The translations under genes and the position numbers were made by a program. A DNA stretch of 64,000 nucleotides from Micropruina sp. (GTDB lineage Bacteria > Actinomycetota > Actinomycetes > Propionibacteriales > Propionibacteriaceae), in assembly GCA_016711205.1 (NCBI GenBank), contig JADJTM010000002.1:496001-560000 (forward strand). Direction: 5' to 3'. The notes under the pieces were generated by a model. The model searched no databases and was not told the DNA's origin. It saw nothing but the letters and a program-made list of their open reading frames with translations. Below, in pieces: positions 1 through 7,825 of the stretch (positions are counted from its first letter, which is position 1; every line of letters begins with the position of its first letter).

Positions 1-294
1 CGAGAGGTGCTCGCGGTGCTCGGCCAGCACGCTCCCGACGGCATGGAGCCCGCCGCCCTCACCCGAGCGCTGCTCGCGGTGGAGGGGGTCACCGAGGTGC
101 ACGACCTGCACGTGTGGCGGCTCACCTCCGGCATGGACGTCGCCACCGCGCACCTGGTCACCACGGCGGCCGCGCAGCCCGGGCCGGTGCTGCAGCAGGC
201 CAGCAGCACGCTGCGGGATCGGTTCGCGATCGCACACGCCACCCTGCAGATCGAGGCCGAAGGAGCGTCCGGCTGTCAGGGCGCCGATTGGTGA
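1..294 (+). CDS. Cation diffusion facilitator (CDF) metal exporter, C-terminal part
   Basis: The reading frame is open from base 1 to the TGA at 292-294, so the start and the transmembrane domain lie before the window. What remains is the cytoplasmic C-terminal domain of a CDF (CzcD/ZitB-like) divalent cation exporter. The segment HDLHVWRLTSGMDVATAHL is the family's conserved dimerisation and metal-sensing fold (V-H-D-L-H-V-W). Members export Zn, Cd or Co in exchange for protons; the metal cannot be told from this part. The last 19 bp overlap the 3' end of the convergent membrane-protein gene. Family assignment is firm, substrate unknown. Confidence 0.9.
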   Translation, partial: REVLAVLGQHAPDGMEPAALTRALLAVEGVTEVHDLHVWRLTSGMDVATAHLVTTAAAQPGPVLQQASSTLRDRFAIAHATLQIEAEGASGCQGADW

Positions 295-1103
295 GCGACG
301 CCGTCGCGACCGGTGACGCCGTCGCGACCGGTGACGCCGTCGCGACCGGTGACGCCGTCCACTCGAATCTCACAGCCGTGCGGCGTCAGCGGCGCCAACC
401 AGTCGACGAGGTCGGCCGGGGCATAGCCGAGCTGACCACAGTCGATCCGCAGCTGCGTGGGTGCGGGCACGCCCGGTCGCCAGGGGCGCGGGCAGAGCGT
501 CCGCTCGGAGGGTTCGGCGAAGGTGAGCACCAGCGTCGAGCCCTCATCGCTGATGATTTGGCAGGCTGACAGCGCGGCCCGTTCACGTCCCCACGCCGAC
601 TCGTGCACCAGCCACTCGTCGACCACCCATACCGCCTCGGGGTTGCGTCGTCGCAGAACCGCCAGCACGCTCAGGCCGCCGAACCAGGCGGCCGGCAACA
701 ACAGCGCCGTGGACCAGGGCAACCAGTGCCCGCCGCGGGCCAGATCGAGGCCCAGCACGCCGAGGCAGAGTGTGGCCAGGGCCGCGTCCATCAGCACCTC
801 GAGCCAGAACTCGCCGGTCCATGCGCGCACGCCCACCCCGACGCCGTCACCGACCGCCGCGGTCCGGGCGGCCGGTGACAGGCCTTGTCGCAGCCGTAGC
901 ACGGCCACGATCGCCAGGCCTGCGGCGAGAATCACCCCGAACCACGCGACGAGTCGCATCAGCGGTTCGGTGGGGTACACGGTCATCCAGATCAGCCAGA
1001 CGGCGGCGATCGCCAGGGCCGCACCGGCCAGTTCGGCGGCCGCGACACCGTAGCGTTGCAGGGCCGGCACCCGCCGCCTCGGCAGCGCGGGCAGCAGTTG
1101 CAT
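276..1103 (-). CDS. Four-TM membrane protein with C-terminal GVTGRD tandem repeats
   Basis: An unrecognised protein of about 275 residues. Hydrophobic segments lie near residues 20-42, 48-66, 98-118 and 125-147, as two hairpins. A cytosolic domain of about 110 residues follows, beginning near VWVVDEWLVHESAWGRERAA, resembling actinobacterial membrane proteins with a PH-like tail. The C-terminus ends in three copies of the hexapeptide GVTGRD, encoded by an 18-bp tandem repeat. The start chosen is ATG 1103 (MQLLPALPRRR). An in-frame GTG at 1238, preceded by CAGAAT, would add a Pro/Arg-rich leader and cannot be excluded. The gene converges on, and overlaps by 19 bp, the CDF gene. Function unknown. 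Confidence 0.65.
   Translation of the reverse strand: MQLLPALPRRRVPALQRYGVAAAELAGAALAIAAVWLIWMTVYPTEPLMRLVAWFGVILAAGLAIVAVLRLRQGLSPAARTAAVGDGVGVGVRAWTGEFWLEVLMDAALATLCLGVLGLDLARGGHWLPWSTALLLPAAWFGGLSVLAVLRRRNPEAVWVVDEWLVHESAWGRERAALSACQIISDEGSTLVLTFAEPSERTLCPRPWRPGVPAPTQLRIDCGQLGYAPADLVDWLAPLTPHGCEIRVDGVTGRDGVTGRDGVTGRDGVAHQSAP
297..359. repeat. 18-bp tandem repeat, three and a half copies
   Basis: The unit GACGCCGTCGCGACCGGT is repeated exactly at 297-314, 315-332 and 333-350, followed by a half unit. It lies inside the 3' end of the minus-strand membrane-protein gene, where each unit encodes GVTGRD. An 18-bp period keeps the frame, so copy number can vary by slippage without disrupting the gene. 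Confidence 0.95.
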
Positions 1104-1336
1104 GCCCCGCGTACCCGACCGCGATGAGCCGGACGAGCGGCCGGGCGCCGTTCGTCGCCCCGGAACGGCGCGGGTCGCTGTGCCGTGGACGACGGGGGCC
1201 GGGTCCGTGGTGAACCGCCGTCCGGGGGGTGGTTTGGTCACGGCCACCCATTCTGCCCGGGTTCGGTTCCGGTCGGTTAGCGTGAGCGTGTTCGGGGGCC
1301 CCATCGACTGGAGCAACGGATCGTGGAGGAGGTTCG

Positions 1337-2590
1337 ATGAAGCTGGCCATCGTGGGAGGTGGATCGACGTACACCCCCGAGTTGATCGACGGTTTCGCCC
1401 GGCTACGTGACGAGCTGCCCCTGGCCGAGGTGCACCTGATCGATCCGGACGCCGAACGCCTGCGGCTGGTGGCCGGCATGGCGCGACGGATGCTGGCCCG
1501 CGCGGGTCATCCGGCCCGGGTGGTGGCGACCAATGACCTGATCGCCGGGGTTTCGGACGCCGAGGCGGTGCTCGTCCAGCTTCGGGTCGGCGGGCAAGCC
1601 ACCAGGCACGACGACGAGACCTGGCCCCATCAGGAGCACTGCATCGGGCAGGAGACCACCGGCCCGGGCGGGTTCGCGAAGGCGCTGCGCACCGTGCCGG
1701 TGGTGCTCGGCATCGCGGACGTGGTGCGGCAGCACGCTCGTCCGGACGCCTGGATCATCGACTTCACCAACCCGGTCGGCATCGTCACCCGGGCCCTGCT
1801 ACAGGCCGGGCATCGCGCCGTCGGGCTGTGCAACATGGCGATCGGCTTTCAGCGCCGCTTCGCCGAGGCTCTGGGGGTGCCGCACGACCGGGTGGCACTG
1901 GGGCATGTGGGGCTGAATCACCTGACCTGGGAGCGGTCCGTCACGGTGGACGGCGTCGACCGGCTGCCGTCGATGCTCGCCGAGCGTCTGGACGAGCTCG
2001 CCGACGAGGCCGGCTTGCCACCCTCGTTGGTGGCGGGCCTGAGCATGGTGCCCTCGTCCTATCTGCGCTACTACTACGCCCACGACGAGGTGCTGGCCGA
2101 GCAGCGGCGTGAACCGTCGCGGGCGCGGGCCGTCCAGGCGATCGAGAAGGAACTGCTCGCGCTGTACGCCGACCCTTCGGTGAACACCAAACCCGAGGCG
2201 CTGTCGCGGCGCGGGGGCGCGTTCTACTCCGAGGCGGCGATCGAACTGCTGGCCGCGATGCGTGGCGACGGCAGCGTCCGGGTGGTCAACCTGGGCAATG
2301 ACGGCGCCCTGTCGTTCCTGCCGGAGGATCACGTGATCGAGGTGCCGGCCCGATTCGTCGATGGAAGGTTCGTGGCCGAGCCGATCGACCCGCTGCCGGA
2401 CGACCTGGCCGGATTGATCGCCGCGGTCGCCGGCTACGAGCGGCTGGCGCTGGACGCGGCCGTTCAGGGTGGGCGCGAACGCGTATTGCGGGCGATGCGG
2501 GCTCATCCGCTGGTGCTGCAGCACGATCGGGCCGAGAAGCTGACCGACCTGCTGCTGGCAGCGAACGCGAAGTTCCTGCCGTGGGCGTGA
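1337..2590 (+). CDS. Family 4 glycoside hydrolase, 6-phospho-beta-glucosidase type
   Basis: 417 residues, the normal GH4 length. GH4 enzymes hydrolyse phosphorylated or acidic glycosides by an NAD+ and Mn2+ dependent oxidation-elimination mechanism in the cytoplasm. The NAD loop GGGSTYTPEL is at residues 7-16, DFTNPVGIVT at 142-151, the expected metal ligands Cys165 (CNMAIGF) and His195 (GLNHLTW), and a Tyr-rich catalytic stretch near 242-248. ATG 1337 follows a strong GGAGGAGG ribosome site. The stop overlaps the start of the next gene, a BadF-type sugar kinase. No PTS gene is visible, so this kinase may supply the phosphosugar. The exact substrate is inferred only. Confidence 0.9.
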   Translation: MKLAIVGGGSTYTPELIDGFARLRDELPLAEVHLIDPDAERLRLVAGMARRMLARAGHPARVVATNDLIAGVSDAEAVLVQLRVGGQATRHDDETWPHQEHCIGQETTGPGGFAKALRTVPVVLGIADVVRQHARPDAWIIDFTNPVGIVTRALLQAGHRAVGLCNMAIGFQRRFAEALGVPHDRVALGHVGLNHLTWERSVTVDGVDRLPSMLAERLDELADEAGLPPSLVAGLSMVPSSYLRYYYAHDEVLAEQRREPSRARAVQAIEKELLALYADPSVNTKPEALSRRGGAFYSEAAIELLAAMRGDGSVRVVNLGNDGALSFLPEDHVIEVPARFVDGRFVAEPIDPLPDDLAGLIAAVAGYERLALDAAVQGGRERVLRAMRAHPLVLQHDRAEKLTDLLLAANAKFLPWA

Positions 2591-3537
2591 TCGTTGCCGT
2601 GGACGGCGGGGGCACCAAGACCGACGTGCTCGCAGCCACGCTGACCGGTGAGATCGTCGTTCGCCGGCGCCACGGCTCGGCGATGCCGCATGCGATCGGC
2701 GTCGAGGCGTCGGTGGCACGGGTGGCGAAGTGGGTGTCGGCGGCGGCCGGCGGTGCGTCCATCGCTGCGGTCGGGGTGTACCTGTCAGGGCTCGACCTAC
2801 CGCGCGAGGTCGCTGCCTACACCCTGGGTCTGCAGTCCGCGGGACTCTCGCCGACCCTGCTGGTCGACAACGATGTCTTCGCGCTGCTGCGCGCGGGTAC
2901 CTGCGAGCTGGACGCCGTTGCCGTGGTCTGCGGCACCGGCATCAACGCGGTCGGACGGCGCGCGGACGGTGCCACGGTCCGGTTCCCGGCGCTGGGCGCT
3001 GTCTCCGGCGACTGGGGCGGTGGGGACTGCCTGGGCCGGGAAGCCCTGTGGCATGCGGCCCGCGATGAGGACGGGCGGGAGCCGCGCACCGTTCTGGCCG
3101 AGGCCGTGTGCACCCACTTCGGTGTTCGATCCATCGCCGAGCTGATTGCCCAGCTGCACTTCGGCGAGCGCGACCACGGCGAACTGGCCGGGTTGGCACA
3201 GACCGTGGTGGCGGCTGCCGAGCACGGTGACGCGGTCGCGGGCGCCCTGATCGACCGGCTCGGGGACGAGATCGTCACCCTGGCCGGCACGTGCCTGCGT
3301 CGGCTGGAGCTGCTCGATGCCGGCGTGCCGGTGGTGCTCGGCGGCGGCATTCTGCAGGCGCAACCGCCCCGGCTGATGGCGCGTGTGCGGCAGGGCCTGG
3401 CAGGTGCATCGCCGTCCGCCTGGGCTGTGGTGCTCACCCAGCCGCCGATTCTCGGCGCCGCTCTGCTCACCCTGGAGGCAGCCGGTTGCTCCCCGGCGGC
3501 GCTGGACAGGCTGAGCGCGGATTTCGCCGGTGGTTGA
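2587..3537 (+). CDS. BadF/BadG-type ATPase, N-acetylglucosamine kinase-like sugar kinase
   Basis: About 316 residues with the actin-like ATPase fold: phosphate loop DGGGTKTDV near the N-terminus, LLVDNDVFALLRAG, the second phosphate motif VVCGTGINAVGR, GDWGGGDCLGREAL, and the adenosine motif VVLGGGI. This is the BadF/BcrA family that includes N-acetylglucosamine and N-acetylmuramate kinases. GTG 2587 overlaps the upstream GH4 stop codon as GTGA, so the two are translationally coupled; a GTG at 2581 is an alternative. The pairing suggests phosphorylation of a sugar whose glycoside is handled by the GH4 enzyme. Substrate not determinable. Confidence 0.85.
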   Translation: MIVAVDGGGTKTDVLAATLTGEIVVRRRHGSAMPHAIGVEASVARVAKWVSAAAGGASIAAVGVYLSGLDLPREVAAYTLGLQSAGLSPTLLVDNDVFALLRAGTCELDAVAVVCGTGINAVGRRADGATVRFPALGAVSGDWGGGDCLGREALWHAARDEDGREPRTVLAEAVCTHFGVRSIAELIAQLHFGERDHGELAGLAQTVVAAAEHGDAVAGALIDRLGDEIVTLAGTCLRRLELLDAGVPVVLGGGILQAQPPRLMARVRQGLAGASPSAWAVVLTQPPILGAALLTLEAAGCSPAALDRLSADFAGG

Positions 3538-3540
3538 GCG

Positions 3541-3748
3541 TGTCGAGACCTCTCGGGTTGAGCGCCGCGAGATCCCGGCGTTCGCCGGGATGACGGGAAC
3601 GTCGGGCCGGGTTCGTCATCCCGGGCTTGACCCGGGATCTCCTGGTTCGCCGGTGGTTGAGCGGGCCGAGATCCCGGCGTTCGCCGGGATGACGGGAACG
3701 CCGGGCGGGGTCCGTCATCCCGGGCTTGACGCGGGATCTCGTGCCTGA
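3541..3748. repeat. Two tandem copies of a ~100-bp palindromic intergenic repeat
   Basis: Each copy holds a palindrome ATCCCGGCG-TT-CGCCGGGAT (3572-3591 and 3671-3690), GACGGGAACG, then a second palindrome ATCCCGGG-CTTGA-CCCGGGAT (from 3618, and a variant from about 3716). The block fills the gap between two convergent genes and may act as a bidirectional terminator. Related units recur at 13.65, 51.13, 54.9 and 61.9-62.7 kb. The ORFs across it are palindrome artefacts. Confidence 0.9.
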
Positions 3749-3758
3749 CCCGCACAAC

Positions 3759-4157
3759 TCACTCGGCCTCGGGGGTCGCGGCCAGGTCGAACCACCGTCC
3801 GCCCCGGCGCACGAAGGCCGAGCGTTCGACCAGCCGTCCGGCCTCGCGTCCTTGGCGCCAGTGGGCGACGAAGCCGACGATGCCCAGTTGGTCGTCCGCG
3901 GCCCCGTCCACCGTGTCGGTCACCTCGAGACCCACCCAGGCGCGATCGTCCAGGTCGAGGGTCTCCGGACGGGTGCGCGGATGCCAGGTGCGCAGCAGGT
4001 GCTCGGCGTCGCCCAGGGCGAAGGCGGTGTAGCGGGACCGCATCAGCTGTTCCGCGGTGTCGGGCCAGGCCTCCCGGCGCAGGAAGGAAGCGCAGCAGTC
4101 CGCGTACCGGCCGCCGCCGCACGGGCAGGCCGCGGTGCCGGGCAGCACGACGGTCAT
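3759..4157 (-). CDS. YchJ-like protein (UPF0225), N-terminal SEC-C zinc motif
   Basis: 132 residues. The N-terminus CPCGGGRYADCC is the SEC-C type zinc-binding motif (CxC...CC). The body LMRSRYTAFALGDAEHLLRTWHPRTRP and FVAHWRQG is the YchJ/UPF0225 NTF2-like core. Biochemical role unknown. The ATG overlaps the stop of the upstream TPR gene by 4 bp, so both are probably translated from one mRNA. The 3' end abuts the palindromic repeat block. Confidence 0.88.
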   Translation of the reverse strand: MTVVLPGTAACPCGGGRYADCCASFLRREAWPDTAEQLMRSRYTAFALGDAEHLLRTWHPRTRPETLDLDDRAWVGLEVTDTVDGAADDQLGIVGFVAHWRQGREAGRLVERSAFVRRGGRWFDLAATPEAE

Positions 4158-4867
4158 CGGTCCGCCAAGAGAGCGAGTTCCTCATCCACGTAGCGGTCCG
4201 TGCGCCCAGCGGCGGCGAGGTCCGCCTTCAGGGCCGACTGCTGCTCGCGAGCCTCGTCGGTGCGGCCCAGGTTGCGCAACGCCCAGGCCACCATCCAGCG
4301 CGCCGCATCGGTGGCGACGGCGTCCGTACCCGACCGGCGCTCAATGAGCGCCTCCTCGAAAGCACCCAACGCCAACTGCCACTGGCCCAACTCGCTGTGG
4401 GCCATACCGAGATTGTTCAGCAGCGACGCCACCCAACCGCGGGCGGCCGGGTCAGCGCAGGCGCGGGCCCGGTCGAGGATCGTCCGCGTGTAGGCCACCT
4501 GCTCCGCGTTCGGCAGGGTGAGCGCCACCATGTGCATCGCATCGATCGCGAGAGCGTCCAGACCGGCGGTGTCGGCGGCCGTCACCGCTGCCCGGAACAG
4601 CGGTTCCGCAGCGGACGGATCGCCGCTGGAACGGTAGACCCGGCCGCGCTCCAACAGCAGTCGCACGTGCACCTCGGGGCCGGTGGATTCGATCGCGTCC
4701 AGCACCGCCAGCGCCTCACCGTAACGCTGCTGCAGCCCCAGCGCGCGAGCGACCTGGGTCTGCAACACAGCCCGGTCAGCGCCGAGGGTGCCGGCAAGAG
4801 CGGCCCGGAACCGGCGCTCCGAGGCTTCCGGATCGTCGAAGTTCCACAGCTCGCTCAGGTCGATCAT
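4154..4867 (-). CDS. Tetratricopeptide-repeat protein of unknown function
   Basis: About 237 residues, soluble, almost wholly alpha-helical TPR-like repeats: ALGLQQRYGEALAVLDAI, GRVYRSSGDPSAAEPLFRAA, LLNNLGMAHSELGQWQLAL and LGRTDEAREQQ follow the TPR W/L-G-Y-A-P spacing. ATG 4867 (MIDLSELWNFDD) is chosen over an upstream in-frame ATG because a CACAAT hexamer ends 6 nt before it, the leaderless arrangement seen at many genes here. It resembles actinobacterial TPR proteins of about 240 residues with no assigned role. Coupled to the downstream YchJ-like gene. Confidence 0.8.
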   Translation of the reverse strand: MIDLSELWNFDDPEASERRFRAALAGTLGADRAVLQTQVARALGLQQRYGEALAVLDAIESTGPEVHVRLLLERGRVYRSSGDPSAAEPLFRAAVTAADTAGLDALAIDAMHMVALTLPNAEQVAYTRTILDRARACADPAARGWVASLLNNLGMAHSELGQWQLALGAFEEALIERRSGTDAVATDAARWMVAWALRNLGRTDEAREQQSALKADLAAAGRTDRYVDEELALLADR

Positions 4868-4899
4868 GCGCCCATTGTGCCCAGGCCCGGTCACAACGA

Positions 4900-5613
4900 T
4901 CAGGGCTCAACCTGCTGCGGTACCGCGGCGTAACCCTGTTCGGCGAGCCAGGCGCGAGCCCGTCCGAGTTGGCGCTCATCGCTGAACTCAAGCCAGCGGG
5001 TCAACAGTTCGGGCCACTCGTCCAAGGTGTCCTTGAACCGACGGAACGCACCGCGCCCCTCGATCGACCGCGCCAAACGGTCGGCGACGGGGCCGTCCGG
5101 AAGGTCGGCAGTGAACAGTTGCATGTCGTGGTAGCCCGCACGGGAGCCCTCGCAGTGCACCCACAACCAGCGCTCCTGATCGTCAAGGTCCGGGTCATCC
5201 TCATCCACGAGGCCGTCGCCGTCCAGGATGGATTGCGGCCACGTATTGCCGCTCGACAGATCGATGACGCCCCCGCCCACCATCGGATCGCCTTCCAGCA
5301 GCTCGGCCAGCTCCTGCAGGTCCAACGCAAGGGGCAGCAGCATCGGGGTGCCGGTCCAGCCGAGCGCGGCTTCGATCTGTCCGGCGAGCTCGCTGTCACC
5401 TCGCCAGCAGCGCTCTCGGAGCTCACGAACACACCGGCGGGCGGTCGGTGCAATGTCAACCCCGGGCTCGCGCGCCAGCACGAGTACCCCTTCGCCCACC
5501 ACCTGCAGAGCATCCTCGGGCCAGTCGTGCCGCGTGAGCCTCTGCAGCAGGGCGTCGGGTGCCGCGCCGTACGTCGCCCCGCGCAACTCTCGCCGCTCGT
5601 TCCGCTCGCTCAT
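4900..5613 (-). CDS. UPF0158 family protein
   Basis: About 237 residues, acidic. The central part EGDPMVGGGVIDLSSGNTWP, the acidic DGLVDEDDPDLDDQERWLWV and the C-terminal LARSIEGRGAFRRFKDTL...W match the UPF0158 family (the GRGAFRRFK signature). No function is established. ATG 5613 is preferred: CAGACT sits 6 nt upstream, and the longer ORF to 5649 has no support. The gene runs in the same direction as the TPR and YchJ-like genes. Confidence 0.8.
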   Translation of the reverse strand: MSERNERRELRGATYGAAPDALLQRLTRHDWPEDALQVVGEGVLVLAREPGVDIAPTARRCVRELRERCWRGDSELAGQIEAALGWTGTPMLLPLALDLQELAELLEGDPMVGGGVIDLSSGNTWPQSILDGDGLVDEDDPDLDDQERWLWVHCEGSRAGYHDMQLFTADLPDGPVADRLARSIEGRGAFRRFKDTLDEWPELLTRWLEFSDERQLGRARAWLAEQGYAAVPQQVEP

Positions 5614-5680
5614 GACGCAAGTCTGTGGCGTTCCATCGTCGGACGCCAATCGCGCAGCATCGCGGCACCTGCAGGCACAG

Positions 5681-5845
5681 GCCTTCGCGTTGAAACGACC
5701 GCGTGTGCCGAAGGTGGCAGCGTGTGCCGAAGGTGACAGCGTGTACCGATCTCAGCAACGGTGCAGGCTCGCAGGTGGGGTACACGCTTTCGCGTTATAA
5801 CACGACAGCATGCACCGAAGGTGACAGCGTGTACCGATGCGGAGA
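5681..5845. repeat. Intergenic repeats of a CCGAAGGTGACAGCGTGTAC unit with inverted partner
   Basis: The gap 5614-5929 contains no gene. GCGTGTGCCGAAGGTGRCA occurs at 5701-5719 and 5720-5738, followed by GCGTGTACCGAT; a further copy lies at 5811-5840. GGTACACGC (5779-5787) is inverted relative to GCGTGTACC (5739-5747 and 5828-5836), so hairpins can form. TTCGCGTT occurs upstream of both halves (5684 and 5789). The layout resembles the repeat at 25.8 kb. Confidence 0.8.
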
Positions 5846-5929
5846 TCGGGTGCCGGCCCAGCCGGGTGCGTGCGGCCTCTCGAACGCACCCAGAGGGGTG
5901 TGCTCGGCACGGACGCCCTGCGCCACCCG

Positions 5930-6436
5930 TCAGCCGAACGGTAGCCAGCTGCCCCGGATGTCCTCCAGCACCACGCAGGTCTCGGTGCTCGCGATCTCGG
6001 GGTGCCGCGACAGTTCGTTGACCACGAAGTCGCGCAGCTCGGCGGGGTCGGACGCCGCCACCGTCACCGCCAGGTCGTACTGGCCGGTGAGAAACATCAC
6101 CCGCAGCACCCCGCGGGTACCGGCCAACCGGTGCGCCTCGTCGCGCAACTGCGGACGGGCGCTCTCTTTCAGCTTGACCAGAATCAGCGATTGGACGGGC
6201 GCACCGAGCGCCACCAGGTTCACATCGGCGTGGAAACCGCGGATCACGCCGGACTCCACCAGGGCCGCGACCCGGGTGTGCGCGGTCGATTCGGCGATGT
6301 TCGCACCGAGGGCCAGCCGGCTGTTCGACATGCGTCCGTTGCCGGTCAGTTGCCGTAGCAGGCGCCGATCGATGTCGTCGAGCGTCCGAGGATTCTTCGT
6401 TCGCGCCGACTTTTCACTGGCGTCTTCCCCAGTCAC
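5930..6436 (-). CDS. Lrp/AsnC family regulator, probable regulator of ald
   Basis: 168 residues. An N-terminal winged helix-turn-helix (LDDIDRRLLRQLTGNGRMSNSRLALGANIAESTAHTRVAALVESGVIRGF) is followed by the RAM/AsnC ligand domain (SLILVKLK..., GVLRVMFLTGQYDLAVTVAASD). It is divergent from alanine dehydrogenase, as is the AldR-ald pair of mycobacteria, where the Lrp-type protein senses amino acids and controls ald. The start is GTG 6436, giving a basic 18-residue leader. A 14-bp inverted repeat has one arm inside this gene's 5' end and one upstream of ald, suggesting self- and target regulation. Confidence 0.92.
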   Translation of the reverse strand: MTGEDASEKSARTKNPRTLDDIDRRLLRQLTGNGRMSNSRLALGANIAESTAHTRVAALVESGVIRGFHADVNLVALGAPVQSLILVKLKESARPQLRDEAHRLAGTRGVLRVMFLTGQYDLAVTVAASDPAELRDFVVNELSRHPEIASTETCVVLEDIRGSWLPFG

Positions 6437-6515
6437 TGTCGCAGGTTACCGAAGCTTCTGCTGATCTGCGGCCCGGGTAGAGACATCGGGGGTGCCCGGT
6501 GCGAAGAATCCTCGG
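6386..6515. promoter_or_regulatory. 14-bp perfect inverted repeat, candidate Lrp-type operator pair
   Basis: CCGAGGATTCTTCG at 6386-6399, inside the regulator's coding start, is the exact reverse complement of CGAAGAATCCTCGG at 6502-6515, 50 bp before ald. A chance 14-bp match in so short a region is unlikely. Arms about 116 bp apart fit Lrp-family octamers that wrap or loop DNA between several sites. That these are the binding sites is inference. Confidence 0.55.
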
Positions 6516-6564
6516 TATCGGCCACCCCGGGCCAACAAATCTCAATGTAGAGAGGCACACGACC

Positions 6565-7683
6565 ATGAAGATCGGCGTCCCCACCGAAATCAAGAGCCAA
6601 GAGAACCGCGTCGCGATCACGCCCGCCGGCGTGCATCACCTCACCCTGCGCGATCATCAGGTGCTCGTCCAGGCCGGTGCCGGCATCGGCTCTGCGATCA
6701 CCGACGACGCCTTCCGCCAGGCCGGCGCCACCATCGTTCCCGCCGCCGCGGACGTCTGGGGCGGCGCCGATCTGCTGCTCAAGGTCAAGGAGCCGATCGC
6801 CGCCGAGTACGGCTTCCTGCGCCCCGATCAGGTGCTGTTCACCTACCTGCACCTGGCCGCGGACCAGCCGCAGACCGAGGCGCTACTCACCTCCGGCACC
6901 ACCGCGATCGCCTACGAGACCGTGCAGACCGACGCCGGTGCGCTACCGCTGCTGCGGCCGATGAGCGAAGTGGCCGGACGCCTGTCGGTGTTGGCCGGCA
7001 CCCACGCCCTGATGAAGCATGCCGGCGGCGACGGCGTGCTGCTGCCGGGCGTTCCCGGCGTCACCCCCGGCAAGGTGGTCGTGATCGGCGGCGGCGTGGC
7101 CGGCCTGAACGCGGCGCAGATGGCCCACGGCCTACGCGCCAACGTCACCATCATCGACATCAGCCCTGAGCGCCTCGTCCAGATCGATTCCGAGTTCAAC
7201 GGCCAGGTCAAGACCCAGATGTCGACCGCGTACGCGATCGAGCGCGCCATCGCCGACGCCGACCTGGTGATCGGATCGGTGCTGGTGCCCGGCGCCCGCG
7301 CCCCCAAACTGGTGACCAACGCCATGGTCGCCAATGCCAAGGCCGGGGCGGTCTTCGTCGACATCGCCGTCGACCAGGGCGGCTGCTTCGCAGACACCCA
7401 CGCGACCACCCACGCCGACCCGACCTACCGGGTGCACGACGCGGTGTTCTACGCCGTGGCGAACATGCCCGGCGCCGTGCCCGTCACCTCGACCTACGCG
7501 CTGACGAACGCGACGCTGCCGTACGTGACCAGGATCGCCGACGCCGGCTGGCGCGACGCCCTGCGCGCCGACCGCACCCTGGCCCGCGGTCTGTCCACCA
7601 TCGACGGCGCCCTGACCAGCGAGCCGGTCGCCGAGGCGTGGGGCCATTCGTTCACGCCGATCCAGCACGTGCTCGCTGCCTGA
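6565..7683 (+). CDS. ald: Alanine dehydrogenase
   Basis: 372 residues, full length. The enzyme interconverts L-alanine and pyruvate plus ammonia with NAD(H) (EC 1.4.1.1). The N-terminus MKIGVPTEIKSQENRVAITP is diagnostic. Arg15, catalytic Lys75 (LLKVKEP) and His96 (TYLHLAAD) are at the standard positions, and the Rossmann loop VVIGGGVAGLNAA follows. ATG 6565 is chosen over an upstream in-frame ATG because the conserved N-terminus begins there. The divergent Lrp-type gene and the downstream amino-acid permease form an alanine uptake and catabolism unit. Confidence 0.97.
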   Translation: MKIGVPTEIKSQENRVAITPAGVHHLTLRDHQVLVQAGAGIGSAITDDAFRQAGATIVPAAADVWGGADLLLKVKEPIAAEYGFLRPDQVLFTYLHLAADQPQTEALLTSGTTAIAYETVQTDAGALPLLRPMSEVAGRLSVLAGTHALMKHAGGDGVLLPGVPGVTPGKVVVIGGGVAGLNAAQMAHGLRANVTIIDISPERLVQIDSEFNGQVKTQMSTAYAIERAIADADLVIGSVLVPGARAPKLVTNAMVANAKAGAVFVDIAVDQGGCFADTHATTHADPTYRVHDAVFYAVANMPGAVPVTSTYALTNATLPYVTRIADAGWRDALRADRTLARGLSTIDGALTSEPVAEAWGHSFTPIQHVLAA

Positions 7684-7700
7684 GCCAGTGCCCTCCCTTC

Positions 7701-7764
7701 GCCCACCGGACGACCCCCCCGCCCGGTGGGCACGGGTGGTGGACGGTCTCCCCGCCCGTCCACC
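7701..7764 (+). terminator. Two tandem hairpins between ald and the permease gene
   Basis: GCCCACCGG (7701-7709) pairs with CCGGTGGGC (7723-7731). GGTGGACGG (7738-7746) pairs with CCGTCCACC (7756-7764). Both are perfect 9-bp stems. No T-run follows, so they may be factor-dependent terminators or mRNA stability elements lowering permease expression relative to ald. Confidence 0.6.
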
Positions 7765-7825
7765 CTGCGCATGTTGACGCCGTTCACATTCACCCCATCC
7801 CCCCAATGAAGACAAGGGAGTTTTC

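Noticed and set aside
297..359. A CRISPR-like array
   Set aside because: The 18-bp units are contiguous with no spacers and lie within a coding sequence.
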